Positions 12,201-22,609 of a stretch of 64,000 nt of DNA are shown here, piece by piece (positions within the stretch are counted from its first letter, which is position 1; each line of letters begins with the position of its first letter). Origin of the DNA: Taxillus chinensis (lineage: Eukaryota > Streptophyta > Magnoliopsida > Santalales > Loranthaceae); contig CM042087.1 in the NCBI GenBank assembly GCA_023512835.1, forward strand, positions 49,503,682 to 49,567,681, in the 5' to 3' direction. The notes below the pieces were generated by a model. That model was not told where the DNA came from. It did not search any database and saw nothing but the letters and a program-made list of their open reading frames with translations. The translations under genes were made by a program, and so were the position numbers.

Positions 12201-13674
12201 TATAGGTTTCCTTTGGTTTATAGATGAGTACCTTTACGATGGTCCATCATACAGCACCTCACATACCCTTCAAATATTCAAATGAGTGGAATGCTGCCCA
12301 GGCCCAGCTTAATGGAACAGTTCACTGCAATTACCCTCGATGGTAATTAACATCTTCTTCTTTAATTTCTCATCTAGTTATTTTTTTTTCTCCTCTAATT
12401 GACAATTGCATCAAACGCCTTACCGATTAATACCATTGGGGTTTAGTCTCCTATATTTTGAGAGTCAACCCTGTACCCATAGGACTGACCATTTTTGTGC
12501 TCTTGAAGTTATCTCATACCTTATCTAGTGTCTTGAAGGCCCCGCCTGAGTCTCCAACACAGCAACTTTTATTATTTATTATTATTTTTTAAGAAAAATG
12601 TAACAGTGATTGAGATTGGAGAGTGTGTGTGTGCGCGCGCGCGCGCTACGATAGCAGGCAAGTAATACAACTGGAAATCAATATTTCTTCCTTCCCATAG
12701 TGGTCTGATTTCTATTTTTGTCAGAATTTAATAAATTTATATTGTACTAACTTACCCTCACTTTATTTTCTACTAGTGTATTTGATAATTATTTACTTTT
12801 TCCCCCATAGGACTGTTTATTACAAAGAAAATTATAAAAAAAATTGAATAAAGGGTCCTAATGGAAACATATGAATACATATACACACACACACAAAGGT
12901 AGAAATCGGACAATTGCATTGGGAGATACCAAAATTTAAGTTTGGACAAAGTTTATCGTTCTAGCACCACTATGTCGTTCCTGGTTGTCCTTTTTTATTA
13001 TTTTGTTTTGGTGGGCAAGGAAGAATGCATCCCCCTTTCTTAAGAATTCATGTAATCATTGCATTCTGATTTTTGTTTTCTTGGCAGGATAGAAGTATTA
13101 TGCCATAGTATCAATGTGCATATCCCTCACCATATTTCACCAAGGATACCAAGCTACAATTTGCGTGCAGCTCATCAGTCACTTCAACAGAACTGGGGAA
13201 AGGTAATTTATCTGATTCTCTTATTCGGTGTTTTTTTACTGGACTATTCTTAGCCCATGAAGACATATGTCCTTAAGAATGGACTCTTATGCTTTTTGAA
13301 GGAGAAAAAACGATGAATACACACCACTTTTCTGAAAAAATATAACACACTTGAAATAGATCTCTACTGCTAAAAAACTATACAACTGAATTGATGCATT
13401 CTTAATTTTAGGTGCAAATGGAACAACTCAGATGATTAATCTCTTCAAAACTTGCTTTTTGGGTTTTTTTTTTTTTTGTTTGAGTGTGACAATCTTGCTC
13501 TTCCATCAACAGTATATGAATGAGGCTACATGGAATTGGCGTCTAATGAAGACAATAATGACAACGTGCCATGTGTACAGTAAGGAGGAGAACTATGTTG
13601 CCTTTGACAAAATTTCCCCCCAAGAATCTGGTCCAATCACTTTCCTTAGAAAAGTGATGCCTGATTATGCTTGA
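3228..13674 (+). CDS. FAD6: Chloroplast omega-6 fatty acid desaturase, complete copy
   Basis: Ten exons: 3228-3266, 3389-3434, 9767-10014, 10277-10420, 10529-10680, 11580-11702, 11859-12036, 12224-12342, 13088-13202, 13513-13674. They join in phase to 441 residues, close to the usual length of about 445. The start [13 protein letters not shown] resembles known FAD6 N termini and begins the plastid transit peptide. Histidine boxes are HDCAH (165-169), HDQHH (201-205; the Arabidopsis form as I recall it is HDRHH) and HIPHH (361-365). The C terminus MPDYA is typical. The enzyme desaturates plastid 16:1/18:1 lipids at the omega-6 position. Exon 2 ends in phase 1 (CCA G) and exon 3 supplies GC, giving the P-G-I stretch seen in the family. 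Intron 2 is 6.3 kb because it carries a copia retrotransposon. No coding break was seen, so this is probably the main functional copy. Confidence 0.93.
3706..3876 (-). repeat. 3' LTR of the copia element
   Basis: 171 bp long terminal repeat, the downstream copy in element orientation. It matches 8541-8711 at roughly 91% by eye, and most differences are transitions. Confidence 0.92.
4060..5578 (-). pseudogene. Copia reverse transcriptase and RNase H remnant
   Basis: The frame 4766-5578 holds a proline-rich linker and the first part of RT ([26 protein letters not shown]). The frame 4427-4720 continues with the catalytic YVDDLIII segment. Past a stop near 4427, RNase H-like remnants with several stops continue to about 4060 (the [17 protein letters not shown] region). 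No active enzyme is possible. Confidence 0.85.
5768..7089 (-). pseudogene. Copia protease and integrase remnant
   Basis: The frame 6376-7089 holds the aspartic protease motif [10 protein letters not shown] and the GAG-pre-integrase segment with QLGHPS. The frame 5768-6382 holds the integrase core: [15 protein letters not shown] and [13 protein letters not shown], which represent the D-D-E catalytic region. The two frames overlap out of phase near 6380, so a frameshift separates them. Confidence 0.85.
6990..7893 (-). pseudogene. Copia gag remnant, split by a MITE
   Basis: The minus-strand frame 7246-7893 encodes a UBN2/gag-like capsid domain ([22 protein letters not shown] segment). It runs into the inserted MITE at 7399. 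The gag continues beyond the MITE with a CCHC zinc knuckle (C-x2-C-x4-H-x4-[15 protein letters not shown]) just inside 7089. Sequence 5' of 7893 is also frame-broken. The capsid and nucleocapsid parts are now separated by 288 bp. Confidence 0.8.
7112..7399. mobile_element. Hairpin MITE inserted in the copia gag
   Basis: A near-perfect inverted repeat: two 142 bp arms with a 4 bp loop (7254-7257) and about 10 mismatches. The ends read GAGCATCAGGTGCAGCCTC. Both sides are flanked by TGA (7109-7111 and 7400-7402), a 3 bp target duplication. This and the GAGCATC ends fit a PIF/Harbinger (Tourist-type) MITE, although TGA departs from the usual TWA target. It has no coding capacity and is younger than the copia element it interrupts. 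Confidence 0.85.
8529..8540 (-). promoter_or_regulatory. Copia primer binding site
   Basis: On the minus strand it reads TGGTATTAGAGC, one base from the usual plant copia site TGGTATCAGAGC that pairs with initiator methionine tRNA. Confidence 0.85.
8541..8711 (-). repeat. 5' LTR of the copia element
   Basis: 171 bp long terminal repeat, the upstream copy in element orientation. It is followed directly by the tRNA-Met primer binding site at 8529-8540 and ends in CA next to the AAAAT flank. Confidence 0.92.
10998..11325. repeat. Diverged direct duplication in a FAD6 intron
   Basis: About 110 bp at 10998-11105 and again at 11195-11325. Each contains AATCAAGA(A/G)GCTAA, then ACCAAACACCACCTAA and GTTTAGTCCTTTG. 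They lie about 200 bp apart in the intron between the exons ending at 10680 and starting at 11580. Confidence 0.65.
12623..12646. repeat. Alternating GT/GC tract
   Basis: 24 bases of strictly alternating purine and pyrimidine, (GT)5 followed by (GC)7, inside the FAD6 intron 12343-13087. Such sequence can adopt Z-DNA. Confidence 0.8.
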
Positions 13675-15528
13675 TTTATCGTGGGTGCCTCACTGGGTCC
13701 ATTGCTTCTTTTTTGTCGGTTCCTTCATTTTTATTCTTCATCAATTCTTTTGGCTCAATTGCAAATATGCATATTGCTGACAGATGCATGTGATGCACGC
13801 ATATTGTAAGAATTCCCTATCCATTGCATGAGTAAAAATAGTGCAGAAGCATCTTGAAAGCTGGAGCTGGACAGCTCTCACTTGTTTTGTGGGGCTTTTT
13901 CCTTAATTTTGACGGGCATGTGTGTTAGCCATGGTTTTGAATAGATTTTATATAATATTTGTCCCCAATTAACAGGATAGATTTGTTACTTGGTTTCTGT
14001 ATGAATAGCCTTGTGGGAGTGGGGTGATGATTAATTTAACTGCTCACTCTTTTGTATTTTATAAAAAAATTCTGTACGTCATGTAGTTTATATGTATAAA
14101 CATATATTTGACTTTTAGGACGAGACTAGCATAAGATATCTTACTTGCACGGTTATAATATTTGACCCCAAAAGCTAAAAGCTAAAGCTAAGCATGGCTA
14201 GATTTATTTATTGCCATGGAAATGGAAGCCGGGGGACAAGAGGGGTGGTTTTGATATTTTGTAATTTAATAGGCTTTTGAAACTGATTTACGGTGTTTGC
14301 GATGAATAAAATATTTATAAGAGCTCAAAACCTTGGATAAATTAGTATTTGATCATTATTTTTTAATTTTGGACCAATCGATCTTACCATCAAGCCATGG
14401 GTAAGGTTGGTGCCCAATCAGAACAAGTCCTGTCACGGGTAAGAATCCATAATCTTACAACAATAATCTCACTGCCAACAATAATACAGCCCTGTGGGGC
14501 AGTATTTGATCATTATTGCCAGGCCTACTTGATTTGCTGACTTTAGTCAGCAGTATGGGACAGCGTTGGAAAAAGTCCAAACCATTGCAATGCAAACCAG
14601 TGAATAAAATAAATCAACTCCCGTTCGCTTAATCTGCATAAAAACACAACTAGACTTTGGCTTTGATCTAATGACTGCCTGATCACAAGGCCTGCCAGTT
14701 GATTTGTTAATGGTTCTTTTAGTCAGCAGTGTGGGGACACTGTGTTGGAAATGTCCCAACCATTGCATACCGCATACTATTTTTTTTTAACATCAACCCA
14801 TTCACATTTTCCTGCAGAAAAATACAACCAAACTTTTGCTTTTCTAGGTGGTGTTCATTCTCCACACCTCCTTTTTGAGTTCCCTCAATCTAAAGAAGAA
14901 AAGACGGGGGAGTCAAATCTGTCCTGATAATGTGTATAAACATGATCAGAAGGAGAAAAGAGAAGGTCTGTGCCTCCATTGTGCAGCTTAATAGGATGAG
15001 AGAAGATCGGTTTGAATCAAATCAAATGATCCTGATCTGCTAGATTCTTTCATTCATGTGATCTGCATGGATTGAGCGGACCGTTATACCTCGTCTTTGG
15101 TCTCCTAGGTTGATGAAAGATGATTACATTCCGTGTAAGTGAACACATTACGTCAAAATCGCATTAAAGAAAGGCAACAAAATAAAACCTTCCACACCAG
15201 AAATCATATTCATATTCCATGCCTGTTAATGTCATAACAGTAGGCAAACAGTATACAAAGGAGCAACTCCGACCCTATATATCTCAGCAATCATATTCCA
15301 TGCCCGCATGTGCAACAATAGGCAAACATACGAAGCTAAAAGAATGAACTCGCAGAATCTTCAAAGAACACCAGGAATTTAACCTGAAATTCTGCGAACT
15401 AAACACTAAAGCAGTAGTAGTAACGCCATATGAGGTCCAAATGGAAGATTAAACCAATCTAATCCAATCCAGACTACAGCAGAAAACCAAACACAAAGAA
15501 GTCACCAACCCATGAAAGATGACCTGAA
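13675..15528. other. Intergenic region between FAD6 and the BTB gene
   Basis: This region contains the 3' UTRs of two convergent genes. At 14540-14670 and 14715-14850 lie two diverged direct copies of about 130 bp, each starting TTTAGTCAGCAGT and containing CCAACCATTGCA or CAAACCATTGCA. No gene was seen. Confidence 0.6.
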
Positions 15529-16881
15529 TCACAGGATTGGTGGTGGTGGAGTCTCCCAAACATCGAACACATTCTCCTCACTGTGAAGTGCAAAGAGGCG
15601 ATCGCCGGCTATGGAAAAATCGCATATGGAACCCCCATAACTCCTCCTCAACCTAGAGGTCAACACCCAATCCGGGCCGCTAAACACCGAAACTGCATCA
15701 TTCATGGAGCAGAACAGCTGCCCCTCGTGCAATGCCAGCTTAGGATAGCACGGCTCCTCCGACATCCTCCCCACTTTCATCAACTGGCTCCTGGACCTCC
15801 ACCGTACTCCCCCAGCTGCCCTCAGGTCGATGAACCCCAAATCCTCGTACTCATTCACCACGCAAATCGAGTTTGTGTCCTCCATGGCAATGGCGTCCCT
15901 CACCCGCTTCTCGACCACGGTGGCCGGAGCCCCCAAATCGGACCAGCTCCAAACCATTCTCTTCTCCCTTAAGTCCAACAAACTGATGTAACAGTTGTCC
16001 TTCCTAGGAAACAGAGTGGCAACCAACAAACAATTGGATCCATTGAGCCACTGGAGCTTGTCCGCATCGCCGAGGGACCACCCGGAAGGCTCATAGAAGA
16101 AATCCATCTGCTTCCCGGTGATCTGATCCCAAACCCCAATGCCGTACTCGTTGCTCCTCCCTCGGCAGCTGGACAGAACCTTGTGGTCGGGACTGAAACA
16201 GAGCGCCCCGGCAGTGTAACTCTTGACCTGGTTGTCGTGCCGGACCTGGAACTTGTACCGGAGGTTCCCGGTGGAGGAGCAGAAGAGGCCCATGCCGCCG
16301 TCACCGCGTCCCAGACGCTCGCACGTGCCGATCACGATGCTCCGTGCGTCCACCCACCCGGCGTCGTTGACCCCCTGGAAATCGAGGCTGATCGGGGGGT
16401 GCTCCTCCAGCGTCCAGTCGTACACGTGGACCATGCTGCCGTGTGCCACGCAGCATCCGCCGTCGGGCCCGGCGCGGATGGCGGTTCCGTCGCCGGGGGC
16501 GCGGCCGGTGACGGACCCGGCTGGTCGGAGGCGGTTGCCGTCGAATGGGCCCCACTTGGCCTCCCGGACTCGGTCCAGGAGGCCGTAGAACTGGGCCTCC
16601 CGGTACAGGAGCCTCTCCGGGACGGCGGCGGGAACGTGGAGGTCGCCGGTGCGGAGGAGATCGAGGAGGACGGCGAAGCAGTCCGGGCTCCGGTCGATGA
16701 AGTGTTCGGACACGGAGGTCTTCAGGTCCCAATCCTCGTCGAACAATGCTCCGAAGTACGAGTCCCTGCCGGCGTTGGCGACTGTGGTGGCCGTCGTCTC
16801 GAATCTCCGACCGCCCACGTTGAATCGCACCCTATCCTTCTGGATTCCCATCACCGAGTGTGAGTTTGCATCGATAATCAT
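15529..16881 (-). CDS. BTB/POZ domain protein with WD40-like repeats (At2g24240/At4g30940 type)
   Basis: Intronless, 450 residues. Residues about 15-105 form a KCTD/T1-type BTB domain (VRFNVGGRRFETTATTVANA, DRSPDCFAVLLDLLRTGDL). The remainder is a beta-propeller-like region with the conserved stretches GPDGGCCVAHGS, RGDGGMGLF, DADKLQWLNG, LFPRKDNCYISLLDLR and RLRRSYGGSICDFSI. The C terminus ENVFDVWET is typical. It agrees closely with what I recall of Arabidopsis At2g24240 and At4g30940. Proteins of this layout are thought to be adaptors, possibly for CUL3 ubiquitin ligases; that role is inferred. The Arabidopsis proteins start at MGI, which is Met11 here (16851), so the first ten residues may not be used. 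The coding part is GC-rich, unlike its surroundings. Confidence 0.93.
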   Translation of the reverse strand: MIIDANSHSVMGIQKDRVRFNVGGRRFETTATTVANAGRDSYFGALFDEDWDLKTSVSEHFIDRSPDCFAVLLDLLRTGDLHVPAAVPERLLYREAQFYGLLDRVREAKWGPFDGNRLRPAGSVTGRAPGDGTAIRAGPDGGCCVAHGSMVHVYDWTLEEHPPISLDFQGVNDAGWVDARSIVIGTCERLGRGDGGMGLFCSSTGNLRYKFQVRHDNQVKSYTAGALCFSPDHKVLSSCRGRSNEYGIGVWDQITGKQMDFFYEPSGWSLGDADKLQWLNGSNCLLVATLFPRKDNCYISLLDLREKRMVWSWSDLGAPATVVEKRVRDAIAMEDTNSICVVNEYEDLGFIDLRAAGGVRWRSRSQLMKVGRMSEEPCYPKLALHEGQLFCSMNDAVSVFSGPDWVLTSRLRRSYGGSICDFSIAGDRLFALHSEENVFDVWETPPPPIL

Positions 16882-17205
16882 TCACACCAATCTAAAACTA
16901 TAACCCCCACCGGAAACTGAGAAAATTGACCCTGTCTTTTGCCCAAACAGGGAAGCTGATCGACTCCGCTCAAGAAGACATTTTCAAATGCGACCAGTTC
17001 GAGATGACAGCACAGCACAGCCGAGGCGACCGATTCGTAGGAAAATTGCACCAATCGCGATCTGGGTATTGCAGAGAATAGTGAGATTTTGTGAAGGAAG
17101 CGATGAGAATCGGTGAACGATTTTTGAATTTTGAATAAAAGTAACAACAAATAAATATGAAAGAGTTTGGAGTTTGTACCCTTCTTCTTATTCAACCACT
17201 CCACA

Positions 17206-17237
<32 letters not shown>

Positions 17238-18745
17238 GTGCGCGTATATATATACACACACACACAGATGGAATCAGTTGACGATACCACTGGTCCATGT
17301 TTCCATGTTTGCCCTCCTTGCCTATTCTGCTCCGCGATAGGGGAGATCGTGTTTAATAAATAAATATATCTCTAAAGAGCTTGGTGGGCTCCATATATAT
17401 ATATATATATGTATATATATCTCTGCGCGACCTTGACTTGAGATCCACCGTTACCTGGTTGGGAGGGCGGGGGTCCACTGTCCACCATAGCCGCCGAAGT
17501 GTGTGACGCGTGAAAAAAAAAAAAAAAAAACTGAACGGGAAGGCAAATGGAGGGGCGGGTGTAACGTCGCGAGCCAGCAGGAGTGGGTGGAGCATTCTCG
17601 CGTTACTCACCGTTTGTTACGCTTTAATTTTAATCATCATTTATATGTCGAACCCCATGAAAGCGTGTCGTGCGGTGCGGGTAGGAGCATATCTTACGTT
17701 ACTTTCTGTTTCTTTTGTCTTTTTCTTCTTCTTATTATTTTTTAACTTCAATCGAATTAAAACTATACTCATAAGTTATTACTTGGATTGAATTACATTT
17801 GCATGATACATGCTAGGTTCACGAAACGCATGCGCTGAAGATTGCGTTGTGTGGATTTGTTCTCCTGTGAAACCACAAATTAAAGGTTCATATAGTATGA
17901 ATTATAATAGATTTTTATTGCCATAAATCGTAATAAAATCATAGTAAAATTTTTCTTACTATGCTATAATACATGGGTTCTAACTTCTAACCCCTCAAAA
18001 CGAAAAAGAGATGTTGTTGAAAGGATATAGACTTGGATTGTGCTTGATTATATTAATTTAATAATGCTTTAAATTATAATTTAATGCTTAAATAAAAATA
18101 AATCAGTCACTTTCTATTTTCTAATACATTATTTCTTCACCCTTAGTAGGCCTTTAAAATATTAATTACTAAGTCTTTCTATCTTTTTAGCATTTTGTCA
18201 AGAAAATTATTTTTCAATTCACTCTACTAATTTAGAGAAAACCTTTTTAATGTTGAAGATCGAGCTTTAAATGCCACAAGAACATATGAGACTTTCTTAT
18301 ACCCTTAAATATATTAGTATTACCCAAATCATGCGTATACAACGAAATCATTACATGTAAAGAGTTGAAAACATCTACTTGGAGTGATTATCACAGATTG
18401 AATCGTCAAAATCGTCCAAACGCCCAACACACAATTTGTATACAAACAATGTATACATAACACATATTCAAGAACCACTTGCATTAATAGACTAATTTTA
18501 CAGTTTGTATGAATCGCTTGTGAATCAATTTTATATTTAGTCTAATTAGTTAATTTTTTATATGTGTCTTACATATATCCAGTAATTGTCTAATTGACTT
18601 TAATAAGTAATAAAATGTTATAATGCTTAGACATAAAAAAAAATACAAGAATGCAATCTAATAAATAGTTAAACAAAATATATATTCCAATTAATTAGAA
18701 TCAGATTTTACATTATTCGTATGACATACTATTTTATATAGCACT
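16882..18745. other. Intergenic region with simple repeats, BTB promoter side
   Basis: Upstream of the minus-strand BTB gene. It contains TA, TATG, TATA and CA tracts at 17207-17266 and 17393-17418 and an A-run at 17513-17530. From 17750 to 18745 the sequence is AT-rich without recognisable genes. Confidence 0.6.
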
Positions 18746-19010
18746 ATCCTAATGCTCAAATATATTCTTGTCCAGATATTAAGTATATCATTGGTATGAT
18801 AGAAAGATATTTAAGTAACCCTCAGATAGATCATTAGAAAGTAGTCAAACGAGTTATTAGATATTTACAAAAAATAAAATATTCATGCTCACATATAAAA
18901 AATCATTGAATATTCTAATTCTAATTATGCAGGATGTCAAGACAATAAGAGATCCACTTCACTTCAGACTATATATATTTATTAGCTAGTAAAAGGTTGT
19001 AAAGATCTAT
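18746..19010 (+). pseudogene. Fragment of a Ty1/copia RNase H region
   Basis: Conceptual translation with several stops shows the conserved order of copia pol after RT: SCPDI, then ERYLSNPQ-DH-KVVKRVIRYLQ, then a degenerate G-C-D stretch, then YIYLLA. It is an old isolated fragment. No LTR was identified with confidence. Confidence 0.75.
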
Positions 19011-19472
19011 ATTTGAGGGTTTGAGAGTAAATCTTATGATGTGGAACCTATTTTTTGAAATAGATATTAATGATGTACTCATCAAATAGATCTGTGTTTG
19101 AGAGCCGAATTCATATTTTTGAGAGTTAGAGTTATTTAATATTAATTAAATTAATAGAGGAGCAGTGTAAAAGGAGGAAGCAAACTACATTTTAAGAAAA
19201 GTAGTATATATGAGATGTTATTTAAGAGAAAAAAAGTGTATGAATGGAGTTGGAAGGGCTGACTCATTACAAAATTTCAATCAATCCTCTACCCGGCTCC
19301 AAGTTATGGCATCATGTACAAAAATAGTATTAATGAACTCCAATAAATCAGCATAAATAAAGGCGTTAGAGAAACGTTAGCAACTCGCAAGGGGTCCAAT
19401 AAAGATAGGAATTTTGTTGTCTACTGCTTGGCTTTTCTTAGAATTTGGTTGTCCTCAAGTAAATCATCTTCC

Positions 19473-20778
19473 TCAAGCCTTGCCAATGAACTCAACATCG
19501 AACAGCAGGACTGAATCAGGGGGGATGATACAGGTAGTGGCATCTTTTATTACTGCCCAACAGAGGATTAGAATTTTGATCAAGGTTAAATATAATTAGA
19601 GATCCCTGCAAATATAACACATTCCAATATTGCATTTACACACACACGCACGCACGCACCTCCTCTGCATCCCGCCCCTCTCATGCCATATCCCAACTCT
19701 GGAGGCAACCTCAATGCCCGTTTGCCCCCTATACCAAAATAAAGAATGCAAGAATGCTATTAATCTATTATTTTTACAAATTTCTGAAACTCATTACTAT
19801 GCATGATGAATTGATGATACACAGTACCTGCAAGCATTGGGGGAACCCCTTCTCCGCCCAGTATCCCCAGGTCCCAGCCTTTAATCACCTGATTGATGCC
19901 CACCAATACTTTTTACTTTACCGGTTCTAATTAATTGTTTTTTTTTTTTTTGCTAATTGCCTTTAGAAGCGGAGAATTACTCGCACTTCACAAACGCTGC
20001 AAGTATAGCAAAACCAGTAATACCTAGCTTAACAACAGCAAACTAGAATCAGGCACATTGTGCATGACAAGATCGATCGATTCATGTGCAATGCCGCACA
20101 ACAGTTGATACCTTGGTCCTCGAAAAAAAAAGTGGTAAAATTTGTATACGAGCCTTATGCATTAATTACCTCACCAACACCCAGTCGAAAAGTAAGCGGT
20201 CTCCCCCCATCGTAGCTGCTTTCGAATACCTTCCCATTCTCCAATTTACCCACATAATGCGCCTGTGAAAATTGCAATTCATGCATACCACACCACATGC
20301 ATGCATATAACAGCGCCAAGAGGGCTTTTCAGTTCAAGCGATGATGGGATTATTAACTAATGAAATTGGAGATCATACAATATTGTTTACGAAACACCTT
20401 TATGAGTTGACCTTTGGCGGCCTCGGGGCCAGTGCCCACAGTTCTATCGCAGAAGGCCAGACCCGAAGCAGTTTCTGTGAACTCGCACGCTTCCGCGGCT
20501 TCTGCTTCACTGGCTCCCGATTCCAACACCCTAACAAAACTACCGAAAACACACAGGCTGCTCAAACTCATTACTTCTCTCCTGCTGACTGAAGCTGCCG
20601 CTGTTGTTGCCGGGTTTTCATGGTTTGACTGTTTTAGCAGCGGTTGTGGCCGAGTATTATGGCTAAAGCATTTTCGACGGCGGAGATTTGGGGTTATGGG
20701 TGGTGTTTTTGCTGGGGCAGTGAGAATGGAAAGACCTGTGTGCAATTGCGCGGAAGCCATGGATCTCGCGGCCACCAT
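19473..20778 (-). CDS. FKBP13: FKBP-type peptidyl-prolyl isomerase, thylakoid lumen (FKBP13)
   Basis: Five exons on the minus strand: 20398-20778, 20170-20262, 19828-19888, 19660-19728, 19473-19543, all in phase, giving 224 residues. The N terminus is a chloroplast transit peptide followed by a Tat-type lumen signal with twin Arg 66-67 and a hydrophobic stretch ending before CEF. The FKBP core is visible: KGQLIK, AHYVGKLENGKVFESSYD, GRPLTFRLGVGE, VIKGWDLGILG, GGKRALRLPPELGYG, SVLLFDVEFIGKA. In Arabidopsis FKBP13 the isomerase is redox-controlled by two disulfides. The N-terminal pair is present with the same spacing (C-x11-C). The C-terminal pair is also present, but the modelled spacing is C-x6-C rather than C-x4-C, because exon 5 adds two residues at the junction. 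Met7 is an alternative start. Confidence 0.92.
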
Positions 20779-21654
20779 TCGTTGCTCTTTTCAAGGATAA
20801 ATCGGAATTGGCCTTTTAAAAAAAATAAATAAATTTAAATTAATATAAATATATTTTCCTGAGAAAGTAGGAGTGGTGGCTTGCTTTTTACACGGATTGC
20901 TAACCAAGCAAACCCAAATAGAGATGGATAAAATTCAATGCAGGAGAGTATTGACATTTATTATAATTAGCCTAATAGCTTATTTATAGTGTATGAAGTT
21001 ATAATGATAATTAAAGCAATTACAGTTATTTAAAAAATGTTAACTTAACATTTAATTATTATAGAAAATAAAAGAAAATTAATATTATTAATGCTTAATT
21101 AAATAAAGAGAAAAGAATTAGAAAGAAAAAAAGATATTAATTAATATGTTTGGCTCTAATTACACGCATGATCTCATACCTGATCTCATACCTGATGAGT
21201 AATAGTCAGGGGCGGATCCAGAAAATTCGATTAAGGGAAATCGAGATACAAACTGTGTAACCTATATCTGTTACCTAAAACTACAGTTAGCATCATCTAA
21301 GTTAGGGGTGAAACTCTAAACCACCAAAATTGAACTAAACTAATCCTCTTAAACCACCAATTTAATTTATCAAACAGTCAAAATCCTGGGTTTGAAACCA
21401 AATAATATTATCGGTTTGATTTGTTTTGGGATTTCAAAACACCAGTTTAAATTAAACCGAACTAAACAATATTGTCATTTACTTTTTTTATTTTATGTTT
21501 TTAAATTTATTTATTTAAGATGGTTTGTTAATACATGGTGTGTTATGTTTGTGAAGCATATTATCTAATTTTAAGACTTTTAAAATTATAAATTCGATAT
21601 ATATTAGTATTAATGTGCACACACTTAGAGTGGTTATCGTGAAGAGTTATTTAA
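20779..21654. other. Promoter side of FKBP13 and AT-rich sequence
   Basis: AT-rich DNA without a gene. Around 21310-21475 is a low-complexity stretch rich in AAACCGAACTAAA/GGTTTGATTTG motifs. It resembles others at 42207-42385 and 58150-58365 and is probably a dispersed repeat. Confidence 0.5.
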
Positions 21655-22330
21655 CCTCTACTTGCTGTTCTAACTGCGAGTCTTCAACTCTAGGCCTTCG
21701 AGTCGCTCAATTTGCTTAATGTGGCTAAGATGTTCTTTGACCCATCTATTATTTGGGTCTACGGACGTATGTTGAATCTTCGACTCTAGTTGTATCATGT
21801 TTAGCCAGTCACAATATATTACGAGCTGAGTTTGACTCTCTGAGTCTTCGACTCTATGACTTCAACTATTGCCTTCCAAGTTTACGAGTCTTGACTTTAT
21901 TTATGGGTTGGTGACTGTTTCAATTATCTTCAACTCTTCAACTCTCCGAGTCTACAACTCTTCGAGTCTTCAAGTCTCAATTGCAATTTGTTTGTCAGTT
22001 CCTAAGGTTCTATTGCCTTGATTCTTTGATCTTTGAGTCTTAGAATAGTTAGTTGACAGAATCTACGATTACATGTCTTCAACTCTTTGACTTTTTGAGT
22101 CTCCAAGTATTAGTTCAAATTATGGTCTGTCATTTTTCATTAGGGCATTTTTATTGACCTTTTAGTTTTATGATCTTCAAGTCGCTTAGTTTCCTTTCGC
22201 TCTATAATTACGACTTCTTCGACTCTTCGAGTCTTCTAGTCGTTTATAGTTCGTGCAGTGACAATTTTCTCTCCTTTGGACTTCGACTCTTCGACCCTTC
22301 TACCTTTGGATCTTTAAGTTTCTAGACGTA
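21655..22330. repeat. Degenerate array of TCTTCGACTCT/GAGTCTTCGA motifs
   Basis: More than a dozen variants of CTTCGAGTC, CTTCGACTC and CTTCAACTC recur at irregular short intervals on both strands. There is no open reading frame. A related but looser cluster lies at 24050-24560. It may be internal sequence of an old LTR element. Confidence 0.6.
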
Positions 22331-22521
22331 GAGAAATTCGTGGCAACTTCACCAAATTATACGTTTCGTAACTATATATATTAACAGTTTACGTTCGTGC
22401 AATAGAATAACAAAGATCAAGGATCACCTACCTGGATTTAGTCTCAAGAGATCGGTAGAAACATGCCTACTTCAAACTCAATCCTCCTCCCTCATTAAAC
22501 TCTATGCAGAGACACAACAAA

Positions 22522-22609
22522 CAGTGTAAGGTTTCTACCCTAGGTTCCTTTTACTTTTATAATTGCAGTGTAAGGTTTCTACCTTAGGTTCCTTCTACTT
22601 TTATAATTG
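22522..22609 (+). repeat. 44 bp tandem duplication
   Basis: Two adjacent 44 bp copies (22522-22565 and 22566-22609) starting CAGTGTAAGGTTTCTACC and differing at two positions. Confidence 0.9.

Noticed and set aside
16183..16863. Long open frames antisense to the BTB gene
   Set aside because: They are shadows of a GC-rich coding exon; the minus strand encodes a well-conserved protein.
21655..22330. CRISPR-like array
   Set aside because: Motifs are irregular, with no constant repeat or spacer length, and the genome is a plant's.
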